Shown one piece after another: positions 11,801 through 19,119 of a stretch of DNA of 64,000 bases (the stretch's first letter is position 1; each line of letters begins with the position of its first letter). The notes beneath the pieces are model-generated. The model ran no database searches, was not told where the DNA came from, and saw nothing but the letters and a program-made list of their open reading frames with translations. A program made the translations under genes and the position numbers. Origin of the DNA: Lachnospiraceae bacterium (lineage in GTDB: Bacteria; Bacillota; Clostridia; Lachnospirales; Lachnospiraceae); contig JAIDOW010000026.1 in the NCBI GenBank assembly GCA_029063085.1, positions 62,001 to 126,000 on the forward strand, read 5' to 3'.

Positions 11801-13338
11801 TATTCTTCCGTAAAATGTTCCCTGTGACTTCTGGCTACCGCAAGGGCAGTTCTTCCCTCTTCCCATACATGACTAAGAGTCTCTGCCTCCTTATTCATCT
11901 GTTCCAGTTCTTTTTTTCTGTCCTCAAGACGGTTTCTTATATCCAAAAGTTTTGCATCATCCATCTGTTTTTTGGTATAAGCATAGCTGTACAGTTTTTC
12001 CAGCTGATCCGAATTAGCATCTTTAGACGCATTTATAATCGCCTGATTTTCTTCCATCTGTGCCTTATCTTCCAGATAACGCAGATAGTCGTTCATACTT
12101 TCTTTTAAATCCAGCTCTGCCTTTGCCTGATTAAGCTCCGAATCTGCCTTCTTAACATGACCTTCCAGCACCTTCATTTCCTGCATCAAACTTTCCAGGT
12201 CATATTGATCTTTAACGATCTTCAAACTTTCAATCCGCTTACGCTCCAAAAGAAGCCTGTGATCCATAGCCTCTTTTTTCTCTTCCATCCTGATAATTTC
12301 TTCCTCACCCTGACGGCTTAAGGTTTCCCCGGTAACATAGATATCAGCAAGCGTTCCCGCAACCTTATCCTTCTCCTCATACAGTGCCAGAAAAGAAGAA
12401 ACCCTGCTCTCTAACAGACGCATCAGTTCTGTTTCTTTATCATAATTTGCTATCTCGCTTTTTTTCTTGGATAATTCCACTAACTTGTCTTTGATATCCA
12501 ACAGGGTTTTTGCCATATCCTCATTGACATCATTTTGTTCCGTTTTTACCAGAAATGCCTTTTCTATAATTTCCTCGATCAGCAGATCCTCAATTACTTT
12601 TCTGGTAGTCTTATAATGGGTTTCAAAATAAGTACGGACATGCCCCTCTGTCTTATTAATTCCCCTTATAATCTCCCACTGACTCTCAAACAGTCCATAC
12701 CGGCTGATAAAACGTTGGTATTCCCCCTTACGGTCAAACACATATACTTTCAGATTCAGGTTTTTTCTCGACAGGTCTTTCAAATAATTCTTAAGGCCGG
12801 TATAAGTAATCCTCTCCTTACTGTTTTGAAGAGGAAGGTTGACAATATCATTTTCATTATAATCCCTGTAAAAAATACAGTAATTGAAATATTCAACGGA
12901 AGCACTGTCCCTGCCAGACAGATTCATGGATTCCGCAGCCTGGCCTGTGACTGCTCCAGACGGATCCTTTCCTTCTATGGACATCCCTGCGCTCTCCTGC
13001 CCATCCGCTTCTTTCGCTTTCCTTGCACAAAAACCGGTAGTCATGTAACGGAAGCCCTCTTTGATATCCTTGTCATCCAGCTTCCATTCTACCAGGGAAT
13101 GGATCGTCGTATTTCCCCCGCCGTTCCGAAACAGTTTTTCAACAGGCTGCTTCTCATCCAGCGTACAGTTCGGAATCAGGTTTTGCAGCAAAAGCAGCAT
13201 CAAAATACTTTTGCCGCCACCATTTGCCAGATCATATAACGTATTCTTACCATACATACGCATGGAAAAATCATCATACCCCTGGGTTCCAAAATTATAT
13301 TTTATATTATTTACTCGAATCCTGTTTATGTTTGGCAT
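8857..13338 (-). CDS. jetC: Wadjet/MukB-like SMC ATPase (JetC type)
   Basis: A 1493-residue SMC-type ATPase of the MukB/MksB/JetC group. The Walker A loop NGGGKSILMLLLLQ lies near residue 40. Very long Glu/Lys/Leu-rich coiled coils occupy roughly residues 260-650 and 770-1250, with a hinge-like segment between. The C-terminal head has a signature-like TGQSQGIYIQF and Walker B with VIFIDNPFGAA near residue 1400. This fits a loop-extruding condensin subunit acting with JetA and JetB. The start follows GAGG and is 20 bp after jetB. Related systems either restrict plasmids (with a JetD/MksG nuclease) or organise the chromosome (without it). Confidence 0.85.
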   Translation of the reverse strand: MPNINRIRVNNIKYNFGTQGYDDFSMRMYGKNTLYDLANGGGKSILMLLLLQNLIPNCTLDEKQPVEKLFRNGGGNTTIHSLVEWKLDDKDIKEGFRYMTTGFCARKAKEADGQESAGMSIEGKDPSGAVTGQAAESMNLSGRDSASVEYFNYCIFYRDYNENDIVNLPLQNSKERITYTGLKNYLKDLSRKNLNLKVYVFDRKGEYQRFISRYGLFESQWEIIRGINKTEGHVRTYFETHYKTTRKVIEDLLIEEIIEKAFLVKTEQNDVNEDMAKTLLDIKDKLVELSKKKSEIANYDKETELMRLLESRVSSFLALYEEKDKVAGTLADIYVTGETLSRQGEEEIIRMEEKKEAMDHRLLLERKRIESLKIVKDQYDLESLMQEMKVLEGHVKKADSELNQAKAELDLKESMNDYLRYLEDKAQMEENQAIINASKDANSDQLEKLYSYAYTKKQMDDAKLLDIRNRLEDRKKELEQMNKEAETLSHVWEEGRTALAVARSHREHFTEEYHRLMEEIGSVRKEISILVLSDLKDLMGNLREEEGELRDKKEQTKNAYLSDIRELNEKERLLYLEKEALKVSVNSLEEASQKHEEYVVNQERLKKMVQVYGVKDTSTLYDTIKNRAFKNRVAVSVLEKEIEGVNRHLEQVKEGRILEESEGVTRVKDYLESRHGDFSLSGVDYLSALPRANREELLNRFPLLPYGVVTGQFDIVREDERISSIDLKNQAVPVFDRNVLESPYIPEDLDGVLLVAKDKSVFTEEGALAMETSRLEKKLSEMGEELERLEEIGAVYDEDLDYTAKLTDDTFLNAENVLQEGKEAVLEHKRQIQSLEADIERISDHSKNQREEADRLEEVLLTNQREQVKLAGIEAKSDLADETKKQLDIYEAEVKRLEKDTADVQSRKETADLKKEELESQILHMEQQIKEVLSDWESIYKDYYKDGKFTIVKYSEEQLRAEFMAAKAVVEQAEIVLEDKKKLVAALTESMQRGLKIIERRRVDVKILEQLKEKNELHLVEESFINRLSMQLSQISVRNDQIREDYKKKEREATRLEGRIEQALQALKERFGESAVQKMEVTKEEALQAIAEGDRILKSLQEEGKEFQKEYQRYVKNNSIITDLYKDVKRIVENEELDVANAQVLTKGQEEIREIFEESLLGYDKSNKALARAKQELLNYKTQTANTFFTMGAFELSASVKEDVEVPETYGDAKALLANIREMISYISLEKERVEQGIEDMEAIKNNFENQCIERCRDVRTELDKLPKLSRIQLDGEMIQMVNLTIPYVKEEFIKQRMSDYIDEVVNGADQFKDNHERMKYMKNRLLLKKLFGVLVTDMNAIRLKLYKRERMKEQSRYLRYEEAVGSTGQSQGIYIQFLVSIINYISGMYAPEAEANELKKVIFIDNPFGAAKDIYIWEPIFALLKTNNVQLIVPARGATPAITNRFDVNYILGQQLIGGRQQTVVVDYRSQVDQEEMEYENLEYSQGTFDFI

Positions 13339-13358
13339 ACCTATAACCTCAACTAAGT

Positions 13359-14072
13359 TTATTCTTCCCGGGTTTCCTTTGAAAGACTGTCATAAATCTG
13401 TCCCCGATATTCCTCAAAATAATGTTCTACAATCGCCTGAAACCTCTCTGTGGGATAATAGCGCTTACTCACTTCCACAAATAATTTCTCCCCCACCAAA
13501 AAATTAAAAGTAAGCTTTACAAAGCTTGCTTTGGAAGCGCGGGACGCACGAATTTCCTCCTGATCCTCCCCAGTACTGGCAGGAAGCTCATCCCATAAAA
13601 GCGCTACCGCCTGAAAGCTTTCCTGTTTTTCTTCCTCTATGTCATAAACTGCAATATCCTTTGTAAAAACAGATAACGCTTTCGTAACCTCTTCCATAAC
13701 ATTTTCAATTCTGATATATTCCTTAAACTGGTAAGAAGCTGAATCCGAATAAAAAGACAATAAAATCTCATAAATTATGAAATAACATAGGTACAGTTCT
13801 TTATTATAACGAAGTCCCATATTCCTCTTAAGCTCTTCGTTCGTATAGCCAAAAATCCGGTTGCCTTCCCCGGCAGACAAAAAAAGGCATTCTTTATACT
13901 CATAGACACTGAGATTTAATTTTTGCAGCATGATTCCCACTATTTCATAAACCTCTGCATTGCCATAATAATCATCGTATAAAATGCCATTGGCACCACC
14001 GCGTTTGATATCCTCTCCTGTCACCAGCTTCGCATAGATATCCATCGCTTTTTCCAAATTCTTTATGTCCAT
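13359..14072 (-). CDS. jetB: DUF6063 protein, JetB/MksE-like condensin subunit
   Basis: A 237-residue, probably cytoplasmic protein with winged-helix-like segments (LGILYDDYYGNAEVYEI at the N-terminus and VKLTFNFLVGEKLFVEV near residue 190). I associate it with DUF6063, the MksE/JetB-like KITE subunit of Clostridial Wadjet-type complexes. Size and position between the kleisin-like and ATPase genes match jetA-jetB-jetC order. GAGG precedes the ATG. The role would be to bridge kleisin and DNA. The assignment rests mostly on gene order and recall. Confidence 0.65.
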   Translation of the reverse strand: MDIKNLEKAMDIYAKLVTGEDIKRGGANGILYDDYYGNAEVYEIVGIMLQKLNLSVYEYKECLFLSAGEGNRIFGYTNEELKRNMGLRYNKELYLCYFIIYEILLSFYSDSASYQFKEYIRIENVMEEVTKALSVFTKDIAVYDIEEEKQESFQAVALLWDELPASTGEDQEEIRASRASKASFVKLTFNFLVGEKLFVEVSKRYYPTERFQAIVEHYFEEYRGQIYDSLSKETREE

Positions 14073-14260
14073 ATCCCGTACCTCTTCTTTTTGTAACCAA
14101 TTGATGATCTATTTTACACTACCAAACTTCACCAAGTCCTATTTTCCCATAATTATCCTAAAAGTACAAGTACCTCATTCCCTTATTCAACCGCTTAGCT
14201 CATTGCCCAAAGGAATAACAGTCTGTACCTGCTGTATGACTGGCGTCCGAAGGAATCGTC

Positions 14261-15781
14261 CTAAGCCTCAAAGTGCATATCCGTTATCGTAAAAGCCTCC
14301 TCTTTTCCCTCTCCAAATCTTAATATATGACCCGGCTCAAAAGAAACAGAAAATACCATATCCCCATACCGGTCTTTTTTCTCCATGCTCAGGGCATCCA
14401 TAACCAGCCCTTCTAAAAAAGTATCCTGCTTCTGCTGCATTTTCTTAATCTCATACTTATCTTTTTGTGCCAGATGTACCAGAAAAGAATATATATCTCC
14501 GTTTTTGTAGATTTCCTTTCCAAACTTTATCTCATAAATCGCCATAAGCTCCGAAAGTGTTGTTCTCCCATGCTTCCAGAGCTGTTCCAGTAATTCTTCA
14601 AATAATCTGCCAAAATTTCCAGTAATCCGAGCTTCCTCTATCTCGTCTTCAAACACATAATCCGTATCCACCTGTTTTTTTTCGACCTTCTCACCATAAT
14701 CCTGATTATCCACACGGCTTTCCAGCATACGGTCTATGCTCTCCACCGAAAAACTCTTGTCAAGCTTTGGCATAAGCAACGGGGAAATCAGCATACCTAA
14801 CTGCTCCGGACGGTCATTCTCCATCATCTTCTTTAATACATCGCGGAAATTAAATACAGGACGAAGTTTCCTAAGCTTTGCCCTCGCTATCATCTCATCC
14901 GCTATATTCTGAAGCTCTATCGTCTCTTTGATCAGTTCTCCATGCTTAATGATCGTCTTCTTAAGTTCCGTATCCAGCTTATGGATTTCACTTAATATCA
15001 GTGCATTTTCTGCATTGGCTTTTGCAAATGCTTTATCTATCAACGCACGGTTCTTTTCAAAAAGTTTTGCCTCATCATCGAACCATTTCGCCACAGTCTC
15101 CATATATTCTTCACTTGCCTTCGCTCCGGAAAATACATCATAACTTAATAAATCCAGTACTTCCTTCTTTTGCAGGGCAAGCTTGCCTACCTCATTATTG
15201 ATCCGCTTCACGACCTCTATTCCACCTGCAAAGTTTTCAGACTGGATCATTTTTTCCAGCAAAAGCTGCTGAACGGAAATATTACTTTCTTCCTTAATTT
15301 CTTTTGTATCCAGATAAAATTCTATTCCGTCTGTTGTTACATGATAAAGCACAACCCCATCTGCAATCCGGCTGTCAATCAGTTTTACCCTTGCAGTTTT
15401 TTTCTTTCTTTCCTCCGGATCAAAATAAGAAAATGTAAATGCTCTTCCGTCATTTTTTATCTTATCAAAAATATAACCAGCCAGTTCCTTTTCTTCCTTA
15501 GGTTCTTCTTCCAAACGAAATTCCCTTCTTAAAAGCTCCAGAAGAAATCCCTCATATTGTTCATAAGTGATTTCACTTTCATGAAAATTATTTTCATTAA
15601 TAAAGAAACGCAGGGTAGCCATAGTGATATATCCCATATCCAGATCCATATATTTCCCTTCCTTGTACTGGGAAAATGTAGTATCACACAATACAAAAAA
15701 CGGATAGTATTTTTTCAAATTTAACATCCTGTCCTTATGTTCACTCATAATATCGTGAATCATGATATATTTTTCAGCCAT
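14261..15781 (-). CDS. jetA: JetA/MksF-like kleisin subunit (DUF5716 type)
   Basis: A 506-residue protein with an N-terminal winged-helix-like part (MGYITMATLRFFINENNF), a long helical central region (about residues 190-340, LILSEIHKLDTELKKTI) and a C-terminal winged-helix-like end. This layout matches kleisin subunits of Muk/Mks/Wadjet complexes that connect the two ATPase heads. I use the ATG at MAEKYIM, which has AAGGA upstream; a TTG nine codons earlier is possible. It is the first gene of the operon, with a promoter-like sequence 47-73 bp upstream. A 188-bp gap with no recognisable gene separates it from jetB. Confidence 0.65.
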   Translation of the reverse strand: MAEKYIMIHDIMSEHKDRMLNLKKYYPFFVLCDTTFSQYKEGKYMDLDMGYITMATLRFFINENNFHESEITYEQYEGFLLELLRREFRLEEEPKEEKELAGYIFDKIKNDGRAFTFSYFDPEERKKKTARVKLIDSRIADGVVLYHVTTDGIEFYLDTKEIKEESNISVQQLLLEKMIQSENFAGGIEVVKRINNEVGKLALQKKEVLDLLSYDVFSGAKASEEYMETVAKWFDDEAKLFEKNRALIDKAFAKANAENALILSEIHKLDTELKKTIIKHGELIKETIELQNIADEMIARAKLRKLRPVFNFRDVLKKMMENDRPEQLGMLISPLLMPKLDKSFSVESIDRMLESRVDNQDYGEKVEKKQVDTDYVFEDEIEEARITGNFGRLFEELLEQLWKHGRTTLSELMAIYEIKFGKEIYKNGDIYSFLVHLAQKDKYEIKKMQQKQDTFLEGLVMDALSMEKKDRYGDMVFSVSFEPGHILRFGEGKEEAFTITDMHFEA

Positions 15782-15827
15782 AATATGCGCTTCCTTTTCT
15801 ACCTGCAATGATATACTTTTCTAATAA

Positions 15828-15854
15828 ATTATATGATTTTTATAAATAAGTCAA
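15828..15854 (-). promoter_or_regulatory. Candidate promoter of the jet operon
   Basis: Minus strand TTGACT and TATAAT are both good hexamers, but the spacing is only 15 bp, shorter than optimal. It suggests weak or regulated expression. Confidence 0.45.
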
Positions 15855-15868
15855 TAATTATAGATATA

Positions 15869-15896
15869 CAAAAAAGAATCCCACTTACGAGATTCT
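15869..15896 (-). terminator. Terminator after tRNA-Lys
   Basis: On the minus strand AGAATCTC-GTAAGT-GGGATTCT forms an 8-bp stem (one G-U pair) followed by a run of T. It lies about 120 bp past the tRNA 3' end, just before the jet promoter. Confidence 0.7.
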
Positions 15897-16018
15897 CTGC
15901 CACAGTGCGTTCCCGCCCGGAGGGCTTTTTATCTTAATAGGAAAGTTCTCAAACTTACCTAAAGATAAAAAAAAGAACCAACCCAATGTTCTATGACATC
16001 AAATCGATTCCTTTATAG

Positions 16019-16091
16019 TGGGCCGCCGGGGGCTCGAACCCCGCACACCCTGATTAAGAGTCAGGTGCTCTACCAAATGAGCTAGCGGCCC
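16019..16091 (-). tRNA. tRNA-Lys (anticodon CTT)
   Basis: Complete cloverleaf: acceptor GGGCCGC pairs with GCGGCCC, a D-arm (GCTC...GAGC), anticodon stem CCTGA/TCAGG with loop CTCTTAA (anticodon CTT, reads AAG), and a T-arm CGGGG-TTCGAGC-CCCCG. The discriminator is A; CCA is not encoded. Confidence 0.97.
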
Positions 16092-16134
16092 ATGCCATTC
16101 AACTTATTGCTTGTCTTCCTTAGCAACAGTGATG

Positions 16135-16163
16135 ATTATATATGATAACGAATTAAAATGCAA
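16135..16163 (-). promoter_or_regulatory. Promoter of tRNA-Lys
   Basis: Minus strand TTGCAT (16158-16163), 17 bp, TATAAT (16135-16140), about 45 bp before the mature tRNA 5' end. Confidence 0.75.
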
Positions 16164-16494
16164 GTACTTTTTCAATTTTTTTTAAGAATTAATTAAGATT
16201 TATTCATATTGCCAAAAAATACCGTAGTCATTTATACATTTCTTTTACTAATTTCACATCTATTTCATACAAAATCCGTACAGTAAAATCAATATCGGTC
16301 ATTCTTACAGTTCATTTTTCAAAATGAGCATTTGTCTTAATATTTTATGAAGAATAAAAGAGGGACTGGTATTCCTTTATTTTTTATTTTAATATAAATG
16401 ATGGAGTTGTTGCATTAAAGGTTTATTTTTCTAATATGACAACCCCAATGATAAAAAGCCAATTAATCAAATAAGAAGCTTCACAGAAAGGAGT
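16164..16494. other. AT-rich intergenic region without a recognisable gene
   Basis: No convincing gene on either strand. A weak promoter for the downstream lysozyme may be TTGCAT (16410-16415) with TAATAT (16432-16437), 16-bp spacing. Confidence 0.5.
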
Positions 16495-16527
16495 ATGTCG
16501 GATTTACATACCGATATCAGTATATAA
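16495..16527 (+). other. Possible 10-codon upstream ORF in the lysozyme leader
   Basis: ATG at 16495 directly follows AAAGGAG and encodes MSDLHTDISI, ending in TAA two bases before the lysozyme ATG. The lysozyme itself has no Shine-Dalgarno within 30 bases. Reinitiation after this mini-ORF would explain its translation. The SD-to-ATG gap of one base is shorter than ideal. Confidence 0.35.
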
Positions 16528-16529
16528 TT

Positions 16530-18374
16530 ATGAAAAAATCAAATTATTTGAAAACCGTTTTTACTTTATTGTTATTATCCGTTTTTATTACAATGAATCT
16601 AAATCACACTGTATATGCAGTAAATGATGATCCGGGTGCCGGACGTTTATCCGGAACCGATATTCCGGAAGAGTTTTATGAAAACGCCTCCCCTTACGGC
16701 TCCACTTCAAATTTAAGGCGTTATGGCAGCTTTCAGTCACAAAGCCCCTATACAAATAAAACTTATACCCATCAGGACAAATTTTCAGACCGTACGATCA
16801 TCAACGGTATTGACGTCAGCGAATATCAGAAAACAATCGACTGGCAGAAAGTAAAAGCAGCAGGAATTGACTTTGCCTTTATCCGGGTAGGCGGACGCGG
16901 CTGGGGAAAGCCCGGTACACTATACAGGGATTCCACCTACGATACAAATATGCAGAATGCCGCCCTTGCAGGTGTGAAAACCGGTATTTACATTTTCTCC
17001 CAGGCAATCACGGAAGCCGAAGCAGTTGAAGAGGCACAATATATACTAAACAACATTGGATCCTACAATGTCACCATGCCTCTTATATTGGACTTCGAGT
17101 TTGCCTCCGGCTCCTCAGACGGCGGACGTCTTAAAAATGCAAAATTATCCAAAGCTGCCGCAACCAAAGTATGCCTTGCTTTTTGCGAGACCATTGCCGC
17201 AGCAGGATATACTCCAATGGTATACGCCAATCCGGATATGCTGAACAATCATCTAAATCCAGCGGACATCAGTGCCAACTATCCGGTCTGGCTTGCAAAT
17301 TACACTACCAATACTTCCTATAGCGGTGATTTTTCCTTCTGGCAGTATTCCAGCGAAGGCAAAGTTAACGGTATTTCCGGAAATGTAGACATGAATTTCT
17401 ATTATTCAATGCCTGAAGATAACTTTTTACCAAATACCGACAGTATTTCCGCTGCGGCTATCGCTGCTATTCCTGACCAGCCATACACAGGTAAAAAAAT
17501 AACCCCTGCACTTACCGTAACCTACAACGGTGTTGTCCTGACTGCCGGAACGGATTATACCATATCTTACAGCAGCAACAAAAATATCGGAACGGCAACC
17601 GCAAAAATAACAGGTAAAAACCAATATAAGGATACCAAATCCATCAAATTCAAGATTGTTCCGAAAAAAATGTCGGCTGTCAAAGCCAAAAAACGAGCCA
17701 CCAATTATATCACACTTTCCTGGAGTAAAGATACCAATGTAACCGGTTACCAGATTTACCGTTCAGCTTCTTCAGACGGTTCCTATAAGAAGATTAAATC
17801 TATTTCCAATAACGCTACAACTTCTTTTAAAAATACCGGTCTTACAAGCGGCCAGCGCTATTATTACAAAATACGCTCTTACAAAAAGACTGGCGGCAAC
17901 ACTTACTACGGAGAATTTTCCACTGTCAAGGCAATCGATACAAAAATTGACTATACCAGACTTGCTTTAGGAAAAACCGGTGCCTGCATTTATGACACCA
18001 CCTCTAAAAAAGGGAATGTTATTTTAAATCCCACTGCCAATGTTCCAATGAAGGTAAATTACGGTACGAAAGATGCCTCCGGAACTACGTGGTACAATGT
18101 CACTTACGAAACAAGCGATAACGATTACACAGGTTTTATTCCGAAAGGCAAAGTTACCATTGCCAAACAGGGAAAGATTAACGGAACGAAGGTAAATGTA
18201 AGAAAATCCTATACTACCAATTCCAAAAAGCTTACCCAGTTAAGCAAAAATAAGAAAGTCACGATCTTAAGCACAAAGACCAAAAAAGGTGTTAAATGGT
18301 ATAAAGTAACATTTAAAAAGAGCGGTAAAACCTATACAGGATGGATTTCTGCACCTTATGTAAAGATTATATAA
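16530..18374 (+). CDS. Secreted GH25 lysozyme with FN3 and SH3-like domains
   Basis: A 614-residue exported muramidase. An N-terminal signal peptide (to about residue 30) is followed by a GH25 domain, roughly residues 90-295: it starts INGIDVSEYQKTIDW with the catalytic-face Asp, has PLILDFEFASG with the DxE pair, and FWQYSSEGKVNGISGNVDMN at the end. Then come an Ig-like stretch (310-375), a fibronectin type III domain (about 380-470) and two SH3-like repeats ending at the C-terminus, likely wall-binding. It hydrolyses MurNAc-GlcNAc bonds in peptidoglycan. It stands alone, divergent from tRNA-Lys. Confidence 0.93.
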   Translation: MKKSNYLKTVFTLLLLSVFITMNLNHTVYAVNDDPGAGRLSGTDIPEEFYENASPYGSTSNLRRYGSFQSQSPYTNKTYTHQDKFSDRTIINGIDVSEYQKTIDWQKVKAAGIDFAFIRVGGRGWGKPGTLYRDSTYDTNMQNAALAGVKTGIYIFSQAITEAEAVEEAQYILNNIGSYNVTMPLILDFEFASGSSDGGRLKNAKLSKAAATKVCLAFCETIAAAGYTPMVYANPDMLNNHLNPADISANYPVWLANYTTNTSYSGDFSFWQYSSEGKVNGISGNVDMNFYYSMPEDNFLPNTDSISAAAIAAIPDQPYTGKKITPALTVTYNGVVLTAGTDYTISYSSNKNIGTATAKITGKNQYKDTKSIKFKIVPKKMSAVKAKKRATNYITLSWSKDTNVTGYQIYRSASSDGSYKKIKSISNNATTSFKNTGLTSGQRYYYKIRSYKKTGGNTYYGEFSTVKAIDTKIDYTRLALGKTGACIYDTTSKKGNVILNPTANVPMKVNYGTKDASGTTWYNVTYETSDNDYTGFIPKGKVTIAKQGKINGTKVNVRKSYTTNSKKLTQLSKNKKVTILSTKTKKGVKWYKVTFKKSGKTYTGWISAPYVKII

Positions 18375-18432
18375 GTACTGTTTGCACTTTTACCTGCTTG
18401 TTCCGTATTTTCAGAAACTTTGAATGATACGG

Positions 18433-18461
18433 TTGACTTTCCCTTATGTTTGGTCTACAAT
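18433..18461 (+). promoter_or_regulatory. Promoter of the thrS T-box operon
   Basis: TTGACT (18433-18438), 17-bp spacer, TACAAT (18456-18461). The predicted start near 18468 opens the T-box leader. Confidence 0.8.
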
Positions 18462-18467
18462 CTAGTA

Positions 18468-18790
18468 CAATGAATATTAAACAAATTGAATCATGTAATG
18501 CAATGAAGAGGACAGTAGACTGGTATTTTATTTCCAGAGAGGGCTTACGGAATTCTGTAGTAATTAGAATCTGTGCTGGAATAAGCCTATATAAAAGCCT
18601 TTTGAAGACCACCTCCGAGCAGCCTTTCATACAGGCCGGTGACTCCGATATCGTCATAATGAAGCGTCTGTTATTGCTGTTTTTACAATATATTAACGAA
18701 TGACTGTTTTGTTTTTCGGCAATAATAGGAACTAGGGTGGAACCGCGAGAATATCGTCCCTGGCATATTAAGTTATGTCAGGGATTTTTT
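18468..18790 (+). promoter_or_regulatory. T-box riboswitch (threonine)
   Basis: The canonical T-box AGGGTGGAACCGCG lies at 18734-18747, followed by a terminator stem (TCCCTGGCATA / TATGTCAGGGA, then six T, 18757-18790). Upstream are stem I features: an AGAGGACAGTAG-type segment, an AGAGAGG element and a distal GCTGGAA-like loop. ACCACC at 18609-18614 contains a plausible ACC (Thr) specifier before TCCGAGC. Uncharged tRNA-Thr should stabilise the antiterminator and switch on the downstream small gene and thrS. Confidence 0.93.
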
Positions 18791-18850
18791 AATGGTTATG
18801 TAACGATTTGTAAATTACAATATCGCTACAATCAGGAAAGGAGTTTCATA

Positions 18851-19102
18851 ATGGAATTATTAGAAAAATTTACGGACACATTATCAGATGCAAAAGAAAT
18901 GTTTCTTGATGCATTATCTGATGGCAGGGAGCATCTGTGCGATTATTTTAACGAAGAAACAACGGTTACAAGGAAGACCATTGCCACAATCTGTATCATC
19001 TGTGGATTGGTCGGTGTTATATATGGTTTTCTAATCGCTCCGGCAAAAAAAAGAATTCAGGTAAATGTCAACAGCAACACAAATGATTATGAAGAAGATT
19101 GA
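18851..19102 (+). CDS. Small single-pass membrane protein, unknown
   Basis: An 83-residue protein with an acidic N-terminal helix (LEKFTDTLSDAKEMFLDALS), one membrane segment (TIATICIICGLVGVIYGFLIAP, about residues 43-64) and a basic then acidic tail. I do not recognise a family. It has its own GGAG seven to eight bases before the ATG, and it is the first gene after the T-box. Its expression should therefore respond to threonine-tRNA charging along with thrS, which begins 17 bp later. Confidence 0.75.
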   Translation: MELLEKFTDTLSDAKEMFLDALSDGREHLCDYFNEETTVTRKTIATICIICGLVGVIYGFLIAPAKKRIQVNVNSNTNDYEED

Positions 19103-19119
19103 AAGGATTGGTACAAATT

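Noticed and set aside
12535..13239. 234-codon plus-strand open frame
   Set aside because: Lies wholly antisense to the conserved N-terminal head of jetC and resembles no protein; typical shadow frame.
15897..15960. GCCCGGAGGGCTTTTT hairpin as a plus-strand terminator
   Set aside because: Stem of only four base pairs and no plus-strand gene upstream to terminate.
16019..16091. tRNA-Lys as an integration site for the jet locus
   Set aside because: The tRNA 3' end faces the jet genes, but I found no second copy of its 3' end in the window and no integrase.
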